From an uncultured Clostridia bacterium (GTDB lineage: Bacteria > Bacillota > Clostridia > Christensenellales > Borkfalkiaceae): a stretch of DNA of 14,371 nt. Position numbers and translations under genes: made by a program. Positions within the stretch are counted from its first letter, which is position 1. Every line of letters starts with the position of its first letter. Shown piece after piece: positions 14,317-14,371 of the stretch. Below the pieces are notes generated by a model. The model made no database searches. It had not been told where the DNA came from and worked only from the letters and a program-made list of their open reading frames with translations. Location of the stretch: contig CAMPBJ010000009.1 in NCBI GenBank assembly GCA_946637575.1, positions 1-14,371 on the forward strand, written 5' to 3'.

Positions 14317-14371
14317 GGAGAAATACCCAAGTGGCTCAAGGGGCTCCCCTGCTAAGGGAGTAGTGTGGGTT
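14317..14371 (+). tRNA. tRNA-Ser(GCU), 3' end cut by window
   Basis: Decodes AGC/AGU serine codons. Seen: acceptor 5' strand GGAGAAA, D-arm CCC-AAGTGGCTCAA-GGG, anticodon stem CTCCC/GGGAG around loop CTGCTAA (anticodon GCT at 14351-14353), and the beginning of a long class II variable arm (TAGTGTGGGTT). The T-arm and acceptor 3' strand lie past the window. Preceded by T6 and a leader with a copy of its first 25 nt. Confidence 0.93.

Noticed and set aside
14135..14341. Integrated mobile element bounded by att repeats
   Set aside because: Only 157 bp lie between the repeats and no integrase or terminal inverted repeats are visible; kept as an alternative reading, not a feature.

Overview
The window is chromosomal DNA from a low-to-medium-GC bacterium, most likely an uncultured, fermentative, gut-type clostridial member of the Bacillota. 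The evidence is strong AGGAG/GGAGG ribosome sites, sigmaA-type promoters with 17-bp spacers, pyruvate phosphate dikinase, a VanW-family protein, a TetR/GPH-transporter/GH36 sugar locus and intracellular esterases. No lineage marker is complete enough for a firmer placement. I see no phage, IS element or CRISPR array.

Layout. 1-2624 (-): pyruvate, phosphate dikinase, missing only its last few residues at the window edge, with its own promoter. 2788-3686 (-): a two-gene unit of unrecognised proteins joined by an ATGA overlap and closed by a strong terminator; the first looks like tandem beta-sandwich (Cna-B-like) domains. 3887-9093 (+): a TetR repressor with a palindromic site beside its promoter, then a GPH sugar:cation symporter, an intracellular GH36 alpha-galactosidase and a GT28/MGDG-synthase-like protein, ending in a bidirectional terminator. 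9159-10121 (-): an intracellular SGNH/GDSL esterase. 10187-11868 (-): tsf and rpsB, with promoter and structured leader. 12122-13141 (+): a CE15-like alpha/beta hydrolase, divergent from rpsB. 13192-14019 (+): a secreted VanW-family protein whose start codon lies inside the terminator of the gene before it. 14020-14371 (+): a strong promoter, a hairpin-rich leader carrying an extra copy of the first 25 nt of tRNA-Ser, and then tRNA-Ser(GCU), cut by the window end.

How the genes may fit together. The TetR-GPH-GH36-GT-like unit reads as import and intracellular cleavage of an alpha-galactoside, under a repressor that also controls its own promoter. The GT-B-like fourth gene is unexpected in a purely catabolic operon. 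The CE15-like and SGNH enzymes add intracellular ester cleavage, which suits plant-polymer or glycolipid breakdown products. Pyruvate phosphate dikinase links phosphoenolpyruvate and pyruvate in energy metabolism.

The points most worth a second look are RNA-level structures: the terminator that overlaps the vanW start, a perfect 13-bp hairpin at codons 8-18 of the GH36 gene, two divergent promoters sharing a 9-bp spacer motif, and the tRNA-Ser leader.
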